A stretch of DNA of 46,839 nucleotides from Desulfurococcaceae archaeon (lineage in GTDB: Archaea; Thermoproteota; Thermoprotei_A; Sulfolobales; Acidilobaceae). Location of the stretch: assembly GCA_020833325.1 (NCBI GenBank), contig JAJHQN010000002.1, forward strand, positions 1 to 46,839, read 5' to 3'. The notes beneath the pieces are model-generated. The model did not search any database. It was not told the origin of the DNA and worked only from the letters and a program-made list of their open reading frames with translations. Shown here piece after piece: positions 28,890 to 38,422 of this stretch (the first letter of the stretch is position 1; every line of letters begins with the position of its first letter). The position numbers were made by a program, and so were the translations under genes.

Positions 28890-30083
28890 TTGAGGCTAGT
28901 TCTACTAGTGGGAGTTCTCATGGCGTTAGCCTTGATAGTCGTAAGCATACTCTTTATGCTCCAGAGGCAGGAGGTAGTGCAACCTACACAAAGCGTTACC
29001 ACCCCAGCTCCGGGGGTTGAGCTGGAGGCACCCTTAAAAATTCACATACACGAACTGTATAAGGAGTATAAGGGGAGCCCGGAGGCCGCTAACGAGAAGT
29101 GGAGAGGCAGGCTTATAGTCACAGTGGGGTGGGTTGGAGGGTTTACTAAGGAGGACTCCCCTATTATCAGGGCCGGAGCCCCGGTGGATGTGATTATACC
29201 CTGCCCGGTTAAGGGCTCGGAGCGGGAGATGCTGGAGAAGGGTGTGAGAGAGCTTAAACCCGTATTTGTGGCAATATCGGGGAGAATTGCCTCAATGGCG
29301 GAACGCATAGCATACGGCTTTCCTCCCCTTCCATCTGGTTATACTTACTTTGAGTTAAGCCTTCAAGACTGTAAGCTAGTCGACGTGTCGAAGGTGAGGG
29401 AGTTTGAAGCACGTTTCTTTAGGGAGAACTGGAGTGTGGTGGTGCACAACTACGCTTACAACCTGTTAGTGTGGTTCCGGAAGGCCGATGAACCCTCACC
29501 CCCTATGCTGAGCACGTACTACGTTGTCACGCTCAGCCCACTTGATAGAGAGGCTAGGGCAAGCATAGAGCCTAACATTAGGGAGGTCGCCAGAACCCCT
29601 GGAGATTATGTATTAGAGGTTGTTAATGCAGAAAGCGGAGAAGTTCTAGTAAGCTGGAGGATTAGAATCCCGGGTATTGAGGCTGTCGGAGTCGAGATAA
29701 CCTCAGCTAAAGGATACTGGGCACCCGGTAACGAGTACTGGCTGACCCAGATCCATCTGAGATTCCACAACCCCGGGCCTGACCCAGCGGTAGTATACAT
29801 ACTCAGCCCTACGGAGAACGTATTAGAGCTGGCCGTGCTCACACCAGCCGGGGAGAGGTTTAGGTGCGTGCTAGGTACACAGGATTACAGAGTCTGGGTA
29901 AACTTTGTGCTCACGCCAGGAGGTGAGAGAACACATGTAATAGAGGCGGTTCATGTATACTGCAGGGAGCCCATATCAACTAACGTGAAGGGAGAGGATA
30001 TCGAACTAGCCCTCATAATAAGAGAAGGCGGAAGAGAGCTGGTAATAGCGAGAGCAAAATATATAATACCACCTAAAGGCTAG
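28890..30083 (+). CDS. Secreted/anchored protein of unknown function, possible OB-fold N-terminal domain
   Basis: N-terminal signal anchor; HELYKEYKGSPEAANEKWRGRLIVTVGWVGGFTKEDSP resembles tRNA_anti-like secreted OB-fold domains. Confidence 0.6.
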   Translation: MRLVLLVGVLMALALIVVSILFMLQRQEVVQPTQSVTTPAPGVELEAPLKIHIHELYKEYKGSPEAANEKWRGRLIVTVGWVGGFTKEDSPIIRAGAPVDVIIPCPVKGSEREMLEKGVRELKPVFVAISGRIASMAERIAYGFPPLPSGYTYFELSLQDCKLVDVSKVREFEARFFRENWSVVVHNYAYNLLVWFRKADEPSPPMLSTYYVVTLSPLDREARASIEPNIREVARTPGDYVLEVVNAESGEVLVSWRIRIPGIEAVGVEITSAKGYWAPGNEYWLTQIHLRFHNPGPDPAVVYILSPTENVLELAVLTPAGERFRCVLGTQDYRVWVNFVLTPGGERTHVIEAVHVYCREPISTNVKGEDIELALIIREGGRELVIARAKYIIPPKG

Positions 30084-30329
30084 TCTTGCTAGAAGTCTGT
30101 GATGGAGGGGAGGAGATTTAATTCTTCAACTCTACCCAGCGTAGAAGAAAAAAGCCGTATAGGGAAGGGAGCCTTGAGGAACCAGCTAGTGTCAAGACCC
30201 TCCTGCATTTAGTGGTTATCTCCTGGGAGTGGAGTTGCTTAGGGAGTGCATGCTCTTCTGGGCTGATACTTGGCAAGCCGCTTGGGGAGGATGGCTTTAA
30301 TGCTAAGCTTCTAAGGATGTGGGGAAGGG

Positions 30330-30806
30330 CTATTCTCTGCTGTAAACCTTATATCTTGAGAGATCTCTCATGACACTCTCCATGTACTCTCTTACTTTTA
30401 CTACGAGGCGCTCGCCTCCTTTAGCCTCTATACTCCTTGTAATCTCTTCTAACACCCTCTCATAGGATTTAAGTCGTTCGTTTAAAACCCTCCATGGGAT
30501 GCCTTTTAGGGATTCCTCGACCTCTTGATTCCTGGGGATTACCCCTTTGACCATCATCACTGAGACTATCGGGTAGCCTATGTACCCTCTAAACCTGGTT
30601 CCATTATCATCAGAGCTTGCTATGAACACTTTGGGGTTAACTATCTCCAGTGTGACATTGTAACTCCTATCACCCATGCTAGACTCTACAACAGCCTTGA
30701 CCTTAGAGCCTTTGTCTTCTAAGATCTTAACCCTACCATCTGCTATGGAGCCTGCGGCCTCCAGGATTTTAATCTTAGGAGGAAGTCTTAGCAGTCTACC
30801 CTCCAC
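30330..30806 (-). CDS. Hypothetical protein
   Basis: 158-aa ORF, ATG start, plausible archaeal composition; no family recognised. Confidence 0.5.
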   Translation of the reverse strand: MEGRLLRLPPKIKILEAAGSIADGRVKILEDKGSKVKAVVESSMGDRSYNVTLEIVNPKVFIASSDDNGTRFRGYIGYPIVSVMMVKGVIPRNQEVEESLKGIPWRVLNERLKSYERVLEEITRSIEAKGGERLVVKVREYMESVMRDLSRYKVYSRE

Positions 30807-30856
30807 CTAGACCCCTTGTATATATGTTTAGCTGGAAGGCTAATAAACTATAGAGG

Positions 30857-30872
30857 CTCCTCTTCGGAGGAG
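30857..30872. terminator. Hairpin CTCCTC-TTCG-GAGGAG between two minus-strand genes
   Basis: 6-bp perfect stem with UUCG loop (+ strand), 15 bp past the stop end of the kinase-like gene; no clear U-tract, so function uncertain. Confidence 0.3.
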
Positions 30873-30886
30873 ATTCTATAACCTCT

Positions 30887-31681
30887 CTACCCTTCTCGCT
30901 TTTCCAGAGCTTCAATTACCATTCTCTCGATCTCCTCGTAGACGTTTTTCGCGCAGGTTCTCTTATAAAGCCTCTCTATAGCTCTCATCTCTTTAGAGAT
31001 AATAAGATCTCGAAGACCCGGTAGTCTAGCTAAGCCTCCGAGAACGCTTAGTACGTTACCACATCCTCTCCCGGTTGATTCAAAGTCCACTATTAAGGCT
31101 TTAGAGCCTTTACATGCTCCTGTGTACAGCAGGTTCTTCCAAGGTCTGTTTAGCTCAAGGTGTAGTATTCCTAGAGTGTCCAGAGCTCTAGCGGCCCTAA
31201 GCGCTTCTATGATAACCCACTGCTCCGCACCATGTAAGCTTACGAGATCCACTAATCTAGGCCCCATTATAGCCTCCATAACCACTATGTCATCACCGTA
31301 ATATAGAGGTTTTGGTGCCACGCCAGCTCTCGAAGCCTTTACTAAAGCTAGCCCCTCCCCTACAAGGCTCTCGCGCTTCCCATCAATCCTCCTAGCTTTA
31401 ACCGCTACAATAAAGTTACCTCTAGCAACGCCGGCTACCACGATAGATGAGTGACCCTTACCTAGCACCTTGAAGTGTAGCCCAGGTAGCCTTGTGGGCC
31501 CCACAGAGCATAGTTCAGATACACCAATACCTTCTAACAGATATATCCTTGAAGAACAACTCCTAGAAAACCTAGGATAACATAGTACTAGCTCTGCTTC
31601 AGGAGAGTATAGGCTAACGTAATCCAAGCAGGGGGGCCCCCTATGTAGCTCTCCCCCTTCAAACCTCCCATCTCCAGGCAT
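30887..31681 (-). CDS. Predicted Ser/Thr protein kinase-like protein (COG2112-like)
   Basis: Truncated kinase fold: VVAGVARGNFIVAVKARR, VVMEAIMGPRLVDL, GILHLELNRPWKNLLY catalytic-loop-like, ALIVDFESTGRG (DFE). True start probably inside the overlap with cca. Confidence 0.7.
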   Translation of the reverse strand: MPGDGRFEGGELHRGPPCLDYVSLYSPEAELVLCYPRFSRSCSSRIYLLEGIGVSELCSVGPTRLPGLHFKVLGKGHSSIVVAGVARGNFIVAVKARRIDGKRESLVGEGLALVKASRAGVAPKPLYYGDDIVVMEAIMGPRLVDLVSLHGAEQWVIIEALRAARALDTLGILHLELNRPWKNLLYTGACKGSKALIVDFESTGRGCGNVLSVLGGLARLPGLRDLIISKEMRAIERLYKRTCAKNVYEEIERMVIEALEKREG

Positions 31682-32973
31682 TTAACCCCCTCCTCGCACT
31701 CTAACACCTTACACTCCTTAGCATCCATTATCTCCTCAACCCTACTTAGAACCTCCCTTACGGCCTGGAGGGCTCTCCTATAAGGTCTACGTCTCACACC
31801 TCCTAGAACTCCCCTCTCGTCAACCCAAACAACCCCTCCTTCCCTAAGCCTTTTAAACACGAAGTTCACAGCACCATCAACATCATCCCACGGGCTTAAA
31901 CCCTCCCTGTACTCCACCTCTGGGAGCTCCAGAGATTCCAAGCCTAGCAGTACCACAGCTTTCTCAGTAAAATCACTAGCGAAAGAAGACCACGTTACCT
32001 TGAATCCTCTACCCTTTAGCCACGTAGAAAGGAGTAATGAAACCCTCCTAAGCTTACCCATAACATTCTCCTCTGGTTTTCGAGAATAGCTGTTGCGACA
32101 TATAACCATTAAAGCTGGGCCTAGGGCCTCTGGAACCCTCCTCCCCATGAAGTGGAAGTAGCCTAAATGGGGTTTTCTAAGATAGAGAGCTGAGGCTAAG
32201 ATAAATAAAGCAAGCTTCTCCCTAGTCACAGAGGCGGCCGCATTCCTCTCAGGATCGACCGGGTCAACCACTATCATTGGGGAGTCAGAGTACTTAGCTC
32301 TAAGCTTTGCCTCAACACCCACACCCTCAGGATCTATGTAGATCTGGGGCTTCCAACCTAAAGCGGCTTTCAGCGTTTCCCTAAACCCGCCATAGTGTAT
32401 TGCCAGGAGCTCCGCCAGATACCCGGAGAAACCCCCTATCCCCGTCTCAGCACCATAAACTCCTATACCCTCCATGAAAGACTTAAGTAACCTTATGTCA
32501 TCCTCAAGACATGGTTCTTCATCAAGCTTCATCCTAACATACCTTGTATGAAATGGTGTTCTTTCAACTCCGAGCCCTCCACTTCCGGGTTTTTCAACCT
32601 TAACAGCTGGTATGAGTTCAACCTTCATCCCCATAAGGTTTACTGTAAGGTAAGGGTGTTCAGCGTATTTAACAATGTACGGTAGTGGTTTAATACACTC
32701 CTCTAATATAGGTAGGCTTCTGCTTTTAATCCATTCGCCTGTGACTCCATTGAATAAAATGAATACATCGACTTCCCACTTATCGGAAAGTAGTGTTCTC
32801 TTAGCGTAACTCCCTTCAGCTTCGATCTCCACTTTGAAGCTCTTCTCCGCTAAGCACCTATACAGCTTTCCCTCTAGGAGTTCGTAGAGTCTACTGAGTA
32901 TCCCTAGCTGAACACTACTAGGTTTTAGTTTCTCCAAAGCCTCTAGCTCTACGCTTGTTCTCTCACATCTCAT
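31588..32973 (-). CDS. cca: CCA-adding enzyme (archaeal class I tRNA nucleotidyltransferase)
   Basis: EAEGSYAKRTLLSDKWEVDVFILFN nucleotidyltransferase motif, archaeal CCA architecture. Confidence 0.9.
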   Translation of the reverse strand: MRCERTSVELEALEKLKPSSVQLGILSRLYELLEGKLYRCLAEKSFKVEIEAEGSYAKRTLLSDKWEVDVFILFNGVTGEWIKSRSLPILEECIKPLPYIVKYAEHPYLTVNLMGMKVELIPAVKVEKPGSGGLGVERTPFHTRYVRMKLDEEPCLEDDIRLLKSFMEGIGVYGAETGIGGFSGYLAELLAIHYGGFRETLKAALGWKPQIYIDPEGVGVEAKLRAKYSDSPMIVVDPVDPERNAAASVTREKLALFILASALYLRKPHLGYFHFMGRRVPEALGPALMVICRNSYSRKPEENVMGKLRRVSLLLSTWLKGRGFKVTWSSFASDFTEKAVVLLGLESLELPEVEYREGLSPWDDVDGAVNFVFKRLREGGVVWVDERGVLGGVRRRPYRRALQAVREVLSRVEEIMDAKECKVLECEEGVKCLEMGGLKGESYIGGPPAWITLAYTLLKQS

Positions 32974-33535
32974 GAAGCTTTAACCTCGACGAGAGTCTCG
33001 TAAACAGGGCCCTGCTTTGTTAAGGTGCTCTTCTTAAGTCTAATCCTATCGACAACCATGCTGCCGAACTCGTAATCCTTCATATCATTTAGTATCCTAA
33101 CAAGAGATGCTATATTCCTAGTACCTTTAACCCTTGCTAGTGTAAGGTGAGGGGTGAACTCCTCCCTTTCAGCTGGGATCCCGGCCCGCCTTACTATCCT
33201 CTCAACCTCCACTCTTAAGCTGGATAGCTCCTTGTAGCCCTCGCTCACCCCTATCCATACAACTCGCGGGTTTAAGGTGTTAGGGAAAGCGCCTAAGCCT
33301 TTTAGAGTCATATTGAAGGCCTTAAACTTAACCTCTTTTAGAGCTCTAGCAATCTCCTCGACAACGCCTCTTCTAACCTCCCCTATGAACCTTAATGTTA
33401 TGTGGAGGTTGTAGGGCTCAACGATCTTTAATGGAACCCCTATGCCGGCTAGGGTATCAGCGACTCTAGCAACCCGCGATACTAGAAGGTGATCCTCTAC
33501 ATCGACGGCCACGAAAACCCTTAGTATCTCGCTCA
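32970..33535 (-). CDS. thpR: RNA 2',3'-cyclic phosphodiesterase
   Basis: MSEILRVFVAVDVEDHLL..., two HxT/S motifs NLHITLRFIGEV and FTPHLTLARVK. The ORF track extends to 33728 but that would overlap the divergent gene. Confidence 0.88.
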
Positions 33536-33603
33536 TAGCCCTACCATCACCCTCCCTCCTTAAGAGTTCTGCTCTATGCTTTATAAGATTGAGGTAGAGC
33601 TCC

Positions 33604-34161
33604 ATGGTGTCTAGGCGTGCCTTCGCTGAGACGTTGAGGATACTGCTCGATAGAGGTTTTAGGTTCACAGTTATAGGGGGGAGTGTAATAGAGTACACTA
33701 TAGGGTCTAAAGATTTAGGGGATGACATAGATTTATTCGTCGAATCACCCAGTGCAGTATTCGAGGAGAGCTACTATAGAATTGTGGCGGAGGAGAACGG
33801 CTGGGCCCTAGGCTACACATGGCTGGGAACTCCAAGGATAATAGCTAGGATAGGGGATGAGGAGGTCCCAGTGGAGTTCTACGAGAACATACACGATTTC
33901 TACATACCCCCTACATTCATAGAGAGAAGCGTCAGGGTAGACGTTGAAGGCATTAGAGTTAGAATGATACAGCTGGAAGACCACATAGCCTTGAAGGCTA
34001 GTTCAGGTAGAGGTATCGATATGGAGAGATTGAAAGAGATAGGTAGGCTTATAAAGAGAGGAAAACTCGTAGTAAACAGGGAGAAGCTACTGGAAGCTGT
34101 GTCAGAGTTTGAGGATAGAGAAGTTATTATAAGAAGGCTTAAGGAAACATCTATAATATGA
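33604..34161 (+). CDS. Nucleotidyltransferase-fold protein
   Basis: GGSVIEYTIGSKDLGDDIDLFVE resembles the GGS...DxD active-site pattern; LEDHIALKASSGRGIDMERLKEIGRL. Confidence 0.75.
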   Translation: MVSRRAFAETLRILLDRGFRFTVIGGSVIEYTIGSKDLGDDIDLFVESPSAVFEESYYRIVAEENGWALGYTWLGTPRIIARIGDEEVPVEFYENIHDFYIPPTFIERSVRVDVEGIRVRMIQLEDHIALKASSGRGIDMERLKEIGRLIKRGKLVVNREKLLEAVSEFEDREVIIRRLKETSII

Positions 34162-34248
34162 GAGCGAGGATCCTCAACCCTCACTCGATGGTAGAGAGTT
34201 TGGTGAGAGCGGAGAACTGCCATCTGCTGAGAGGCGGTTTCCCGGCTT

Positions 34249-34731
34249 TCAGCTAATGTTATTGAGGGCTAGCGAGACGGCTACTGGGAGTATTCTAATC
34301 TTACCACCAGGTCTCCACTCTAGTTGTTTGGGGTAATATGATACACCTTTTATCCTGCTCAACCCCTCCTCTTCTCTGCCCTGATATATTAGCGCCCAAG
34401 CTTCTAGTATCCTTCTATCATTTACTTTTGATGGGGCACCTCCTCTTCCTACAATCTCTATGCCAATCGTTACATGAGCTCTAGATATGGGGATTACCGG
34501 ATCGCATGTATATGAGAGAATCAACCCCCCATAGGCTATGGTGTACACTAGTATCTTATCCTCCAAGCTCAGCTCCTCTAAAACTCTCGAATCTCCGTAG
34601 GTGTAGAGGTTTAGAACAGCCTTCTCCACCTCACCGGGAACCTCTAACTCCTCATACTCTATGGCAGCCGATACAGCTAGGCATTCGCCCACCGCTAGCA
34701 CCAATGCCGGTCTTATCCTAGCATAGCCCAA
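34249..34731 (-). CDS. Hypothetical protein
   Basis: 160-aa ORF immediately downstream of the 34735-35253 ORF. Confidence 0.55.
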   Translation of the reverse strand: MGYARIRPALVLAVGECLAVSAAIEYEELEVPGEVEKAVLNLYTYGDSRVLEELSLEDKILVYTIAYGGLILSYTCDPVIPISRAHVTIGIEIVGRGGAPSKVNDRRILEAWALIYQGREEEGLSRIKGVSYYPKQLEWRPGGKIRILPVAVSLALNNIS

Positions 34732-34734
34732 AAC

Positions 34735-35253
34735 CTACATCACCATACCTTCAGAGGGCCTTCTATAAAGGCCTTTCGAGGCTAAAGCCGAGTTTATATC
34801 AGTTACTATTAGAGTGAATATATTGGCCATTAATCTTAACATGCTCATCAAACCCTCCTTGGTTAAAGAGCTAGTGTAAGCTAGCTTCGAGACGTTAATG
34901 AACTGAGGATCCTCCAGGCTAGGCTGTATAGCTATAGCACAATCACTACAAACCATTATCAAATCCCTCATCACATCCGAGGCCAAGACAATCCTATCCT
35001 CCCTACTAAGCTTTAACATGGAATCCCTGTGCTCCGGGCCGACCATAACACCTAGTGAGACAACAATCACATCAACCCTACCCTTAGGTTGTTGAATAGC
35101 AACATTAACCCTAACAACACCAGGAATCTGAACGAGAACAACCCACTCCACAGGAACGCCAGGAGGCACCTGCTCAACCTTAACCTCTAAACCCTCCTCA
35201 GCAAGCCACAAAAGTATCCTATCCCTACTAGGCTCCAAACCAAAACCCCACAA
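34735..35253 (-). CDS. DUF2299-like hypothetical protein
   Basis: RILLWLAEEGLEVKVEQVPPGVPVEWVVLVQIPG... resembles DUF2299 proteins. Confidence 0.55.
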   Translation of the reverse strand: MWGFGLEPSRDRILLWLAEEGLEVKVEQVPPGVPVEWVVLVQIPGVVRVNVAIQQPKGRVDVIVVSLGVMVGPEHRDSMLKLSREDRIVLASDVMRDLIMVCSDCAIAIQPSLEDPQFINVSKLAYTSSLTKEGLMSMLRLMANIFTLIVTDINSALASKGLYRRPSEGMVM

Positions 35254-35454
35254 CCTCTAACAAAACGCAGAAAACATATATAAACTCATAGAATACAACA
35301 CTTAAACCACCGGGGGAACCCGCAGGTAAAGTGTAATAAGATCCTCGATTTAAACCTCAGAGAAGACACCCTAGTAGATGGCCGATTATAGCCTCTAACG
35401 TTTAATCCAACGAGATTACCTAAAACCTTTTTATGGAACCCCCATGAGGGTTTT

Positions 35455-35697
35455 ATGAGGGGGGCTAATGGTAGATTCGGGGTTGTAAAGGTTGTGTTAA
35501 GAGTTGCGTATGTTGATGGTAGGGTTGTTGAGAGGGATGTTGTTGGAGCTATAAATATCGGTCTTAAATACCTCTCCTCAGATGGGAGCCCGGTGGCGTT
35601 GGGCTCGACTGGGGCCCATGAGGTGTGGGTGAAGCTAATGATCCCACAGCAAGACCCAACCCCGCTAACGGAGATACCGTTAGCGGGGAAACGCTAG
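35455..35697 (+). pseudogene. TnpB/IS605 OrfB C-terminal remnant
   Basis: VVLRVAYVDGRVVERDVVGAINIGLKYLSSDGSPVALGSTGAHEVWVKLMIPQQDPTPLTE is the C-terminal RDxxGAxNI segment of crenarchaeal TnpB; the rest of the gene is absent upstream. Confidence 0.75.
35660..35688 (+). repeat. Hairpin CCCCGCTAACGG-AGATA-CCGTTAGCGGGG (12-bp perfect stem), putative right-end/omega-RNA hairpin
   Basis: Perfect inverted repeat overlapping the last codons of the TnpB remnant. Confidence 0.7.
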
Positions 35698-35905
35698 AGA
35701 GCCGTTATGGTAAGAGAGTTCTACGTTATATCGTTGGGAGATAAATGATTGGCCATAAAATATAGTGGTCGGCAGTTTGCTGGGAAACGATAATCTTAAG
35801 CTTAGTAAGGGCTAAGATTATAGAATATATCCACGTTAGGGGTTATACTAAGATTGTATATTAGCGGGGGAGTAGCTTTTCTATTGTCACCTATAAGGTG
35901 AATGC

Positions 35906-36670
35906 TTAGGTTAGTCTTTTCATGTAGGCTTTCTCGAAAGTCCATATCATTGTATATGATGTTATTCCTAGGGTTGCTAGTGTTATGACATACGCGTATA
36001 CCGCGGGGTAGTTGAGCCTATGCCAGCTATCCTCTATTAATGCTCCAAGCCCTCCCGTTAGTACGAAGCTTTCAGCTATGAATACTACTGCGTAAGCGGT
36101 ACTCACAGCTATCCTGAGTCCTGTTAATAGACCTGGTATGATGTATGGTATTACAACGTAGATTATTAAGTGTAACTTCGATCCACCCATGCTCTTGACT
36201 AGGTCCTCGTATTCTCTTGGCGTTCTTGTAGCCCACTCCATAGTTGATATCGCTATAGGGTAGTAGGTTATGATTGATATAACGGCAATCTTACTCCACT
36301 CAACTCCTAGGATCCAGATTAGTATGGGTATTAGGGTCACATGAGGTATGGGGTATGTAGCTAGTATGAGGGGTCTTAAGACTCTACTACCAATAATAGT
36401 TCTTGAGGCTAGAAGACCTGAGAGGAGCCCTAGTGTGAGAGCCAGCAGTAGTGCTGTAACCACTCTTCTTAAGGTTATTAACGTGTTCTCCACTAAAACT
36501 CCGCTTATAAAACTCTTGTGGAGCTCCGCCACCACCTGTGCTGGTGTTGGTAGATATGGTTTCTCGAACGTAGTGGCAGCCACGTGCCATAGGGCGAATA
36601 GTAGTATTAAGGTGGCAGTTACTACTAGGAGATCTTGTAGTATCCCATAACCCTCCTTAACCTGCTCCAA
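35906..36670 (-). CDS. ABC transporter permease (NitT/TauT/ThiX-like)
   Basis: Multi-TM, EYEDLVKSMGGSKLHLIIYVVIPYIIPGLLTGLRIAV (EAA loop). Confidence 0.9.
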   Translation of the reverse strand: MEQVKEGYGILQDLLVVTATLILLFALWHVAATTFEKPYLPTPAQVVAELHKSFISGVLVENTLITLRRVVTALLLALTLGLLSGLLASRTIIGSRVLRPLILATYPIPHVTLIPILIWILGVEWSKIAVISIITYYPIAISTMEWATRTPREYEDLVKSMGGSKLHLIIYVVIPYIIPGLLTGLRIAVSTAYAVVFIAESFVLTGGLGALIEDSWHRLNYPAVYAYVITLATLGITSYTMIWTFEKAYMKRLT

Positions 36671-37329
36671 GCCTCCTCGCCACCCTCGAAGACCTCGACT
36701 ACCCTAGCAGGTCTTCCAGTTAGAATGTGGATTAAACCACCTTCGAGGAGAGCTTCACCAACGTTATGTGTAACAACTAGGATGAGTCTACTCCTAGCTA
36801 GACTCTTAAGGTAACTCCATAGGAGCTCCCTGCTCCCAGGATCTAAGTTAGCTGTTGGCTCGTCGAGGAGCACTATTTTAGAGTTTGAGGCTAGAGCTCT
36901 AGCCAGAGCAACCCTCTTCCTCTCACCACCTGACAAGTGCTTAGGATACCTATTAGCGTAGCCTAGAACCTCCATAGACTTCAAAGCCTCTAAAACCCTA
37001 AGCCTCCTTTCATTCCCATTAACCCCAGCTATCCTAAGTGGGAGCTCTACGTTAGCATAGACTGAAAGCCATGGGAGGAGCTCGTTATCCTGTGGTACGT
37101 AGCTAACATCACCTCTACCCAGCAACCCACCCTCTAAGGATATAGAGCCTCTTAGAGGATTTAGAACACCAGCTACGAGCTTTAGGAGTGTTGTCTTACC
37201 AACCCCGTTCGGCCCTAGGATTATATGTAACCAGGGGCCCTCGAAGACGTGGTTAAAGGAATCAAATATGTAGGTATCATCCCATCTATATTTGAACGTG
37301 AGATCCTCAATGTAGAGCTTCAACCCCAC
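36625..37329 (-). CDS. ABC transporter ATP-binding protein
   Basis: GPNGVGKTTLL, LSGGERKRVALARALA, VLLDEPTANLD. Confidence 0.93.
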   Translation of the reverse strand: MGLKLYIEDLTFKYRWDDTYIFDSFNHVFEGPWLHIILGPNGVGKTTLLKLVAGVLNPLRGSISLEGGLLGRGDVSYVPQDNELLPWLSVYANVELPLRIAGVNGNERRLRVLEALKSMEVLGYANRYPKHLSGGERKRVALARALASNSKIVLLDEPTANLDPGSRELLWSYLKSLARSRLILVVTHNVGEALLEGGLIHILTGRPARVVEVFEGGEEAWSRLRRVMGYYKIS

Positions 37330-38306
37330 TGCACCACTAAAGCATTGTAATCCGGCTTACCGGCTATAAGCCCTCTCAGGAGAAGCCATGAGCTTACAAG
37401 CTCGAAGTTACCCTTAGGGTAAACAGATATCCTACCCCTCCACTCCGGTAACCACTTGCCTCTAAGCTCCTCTGGCACGAATACCCTTTCCTCTATGACA
37501 CCCCTGTACTTCTCAGGGTTGGCTTTATAAAGCTCTAGAGCTTCATTAAGCATGGAGACTAGCCTTAGAACTACTTCTCTATCCCCAGCTGTACTAGATC
37601 TAGCTATGATCACCGACATAGTTATAGGCTCCTCAGACATGTCGTCTCTAGCGAGTAGTCTAGCGCCTTTAGCTAGTGCAAGGCTACCCCAGGGGTCTGG
37701 GAGTACTGCAGCCTCCACCCTACCCTCCATGAGCATCTGGAATCTAAGAGGGATACTTGGGATATCAATTAACTCAACCCCCCTAGGATCTATTCCAAGA
37801 CGTTCTAGCATAATCCATGTGGCGAACTCTATGATCGTATTCTTTGAGACAGCTATCTGCTTCAAACTCCTCACATCCACCTCGCTACCAGGTGGTGCAA
37901 GCAGGTAGAAGAGGCCATCACTAGGGTGCTCGCCTAAAAGGAGAGACACTATCTTGATATCTACACCTCTATCAGCTAACATTAGGGATGTAATGGGGTC
38001 GTTTACAGCCACGTCTATTAGCTCAGATGTTAAGGCTGCATCTCTATCCCTAGCTGAACCAAAGAACCTTAGGGTAGCGTTAAAGCCGTATTTCGAGTAT
38101 AGACCCTCAACATCGGCAACTATAAATGGAATAGAGTCTACTATAGGTAGCAATCCAATCCTCAATACAATAGGTTGGGGTACGCTGGGAGCGCCTTCTT
38201 CAACCAGCGGACCTTCAGACCGTATAAGCACATAAGCTACCGAGGTTAGGATTAGCAACGAGATCAAACCTATAACGATTAATGTGATAGACCTCAAACC
38301 AAACAC
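37320..38306 (-). CDS. ABC transporter substrate-binding protein (NMT1/THI5-like)
   Basis: LPIVDSIPFIVADVEGLYSKYGFNATLRFFGSARDRDAALTSELIDVAVNDP, N-terminal TM anchor. Confidence 0.88.
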   Translation of the reverse strand: MFGLRSITLIVIGLISLLILTSVAYVLIRSEGPLVEEGAPSVPQPIVLRIGLLPIVDSIPFIVADVEGLYSKYGFNATLRFFGSARDRDAALTSELIDVAVNDPITSLMLADRGVDIKIVSLLLGEHPSDGLFYLLAPPGSEVDVRSLKQIAVSKNTIIEFATWIMLERLGIDPRGVELIDIPSIPLRFQMLMEGRVEAAVLPDPWGSLALAKGARLLARDDMSEEPITMSVIIARSSTAGDREVVLRLVSMLNEALELYKANPEKYRGVIEERVFVPEELRGKWLPEWRGRISVYPKGNFELVSSWLLLRGLIAGKPDYNALVVQWG

Positions 38307-38422
38307 CCTGATAGTATAAATCCCATACTCTTATAAGCTTTTCTACAGTTTAATAAACTAGTTTACATGTATATATAAGGTGAATATAAGGTTTTAAGAT
38401 TTAACTCTGAGGTGGTGTCTTC

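Noticed and set aside
28700-29020. 106-aa plus-strand ORF overlapping the start of 28890-30083
   Set aside because: Different frame from the supported secreted protein; low-quality sequence; probably spurious.
38354-38365. Palindrome TAAACTAGTTTA between the ABC and UbiD genes
   Set aside because: Only 12 bp and AT-rich, expected several times by chance; no second copy recognised, so not listed as a feature.
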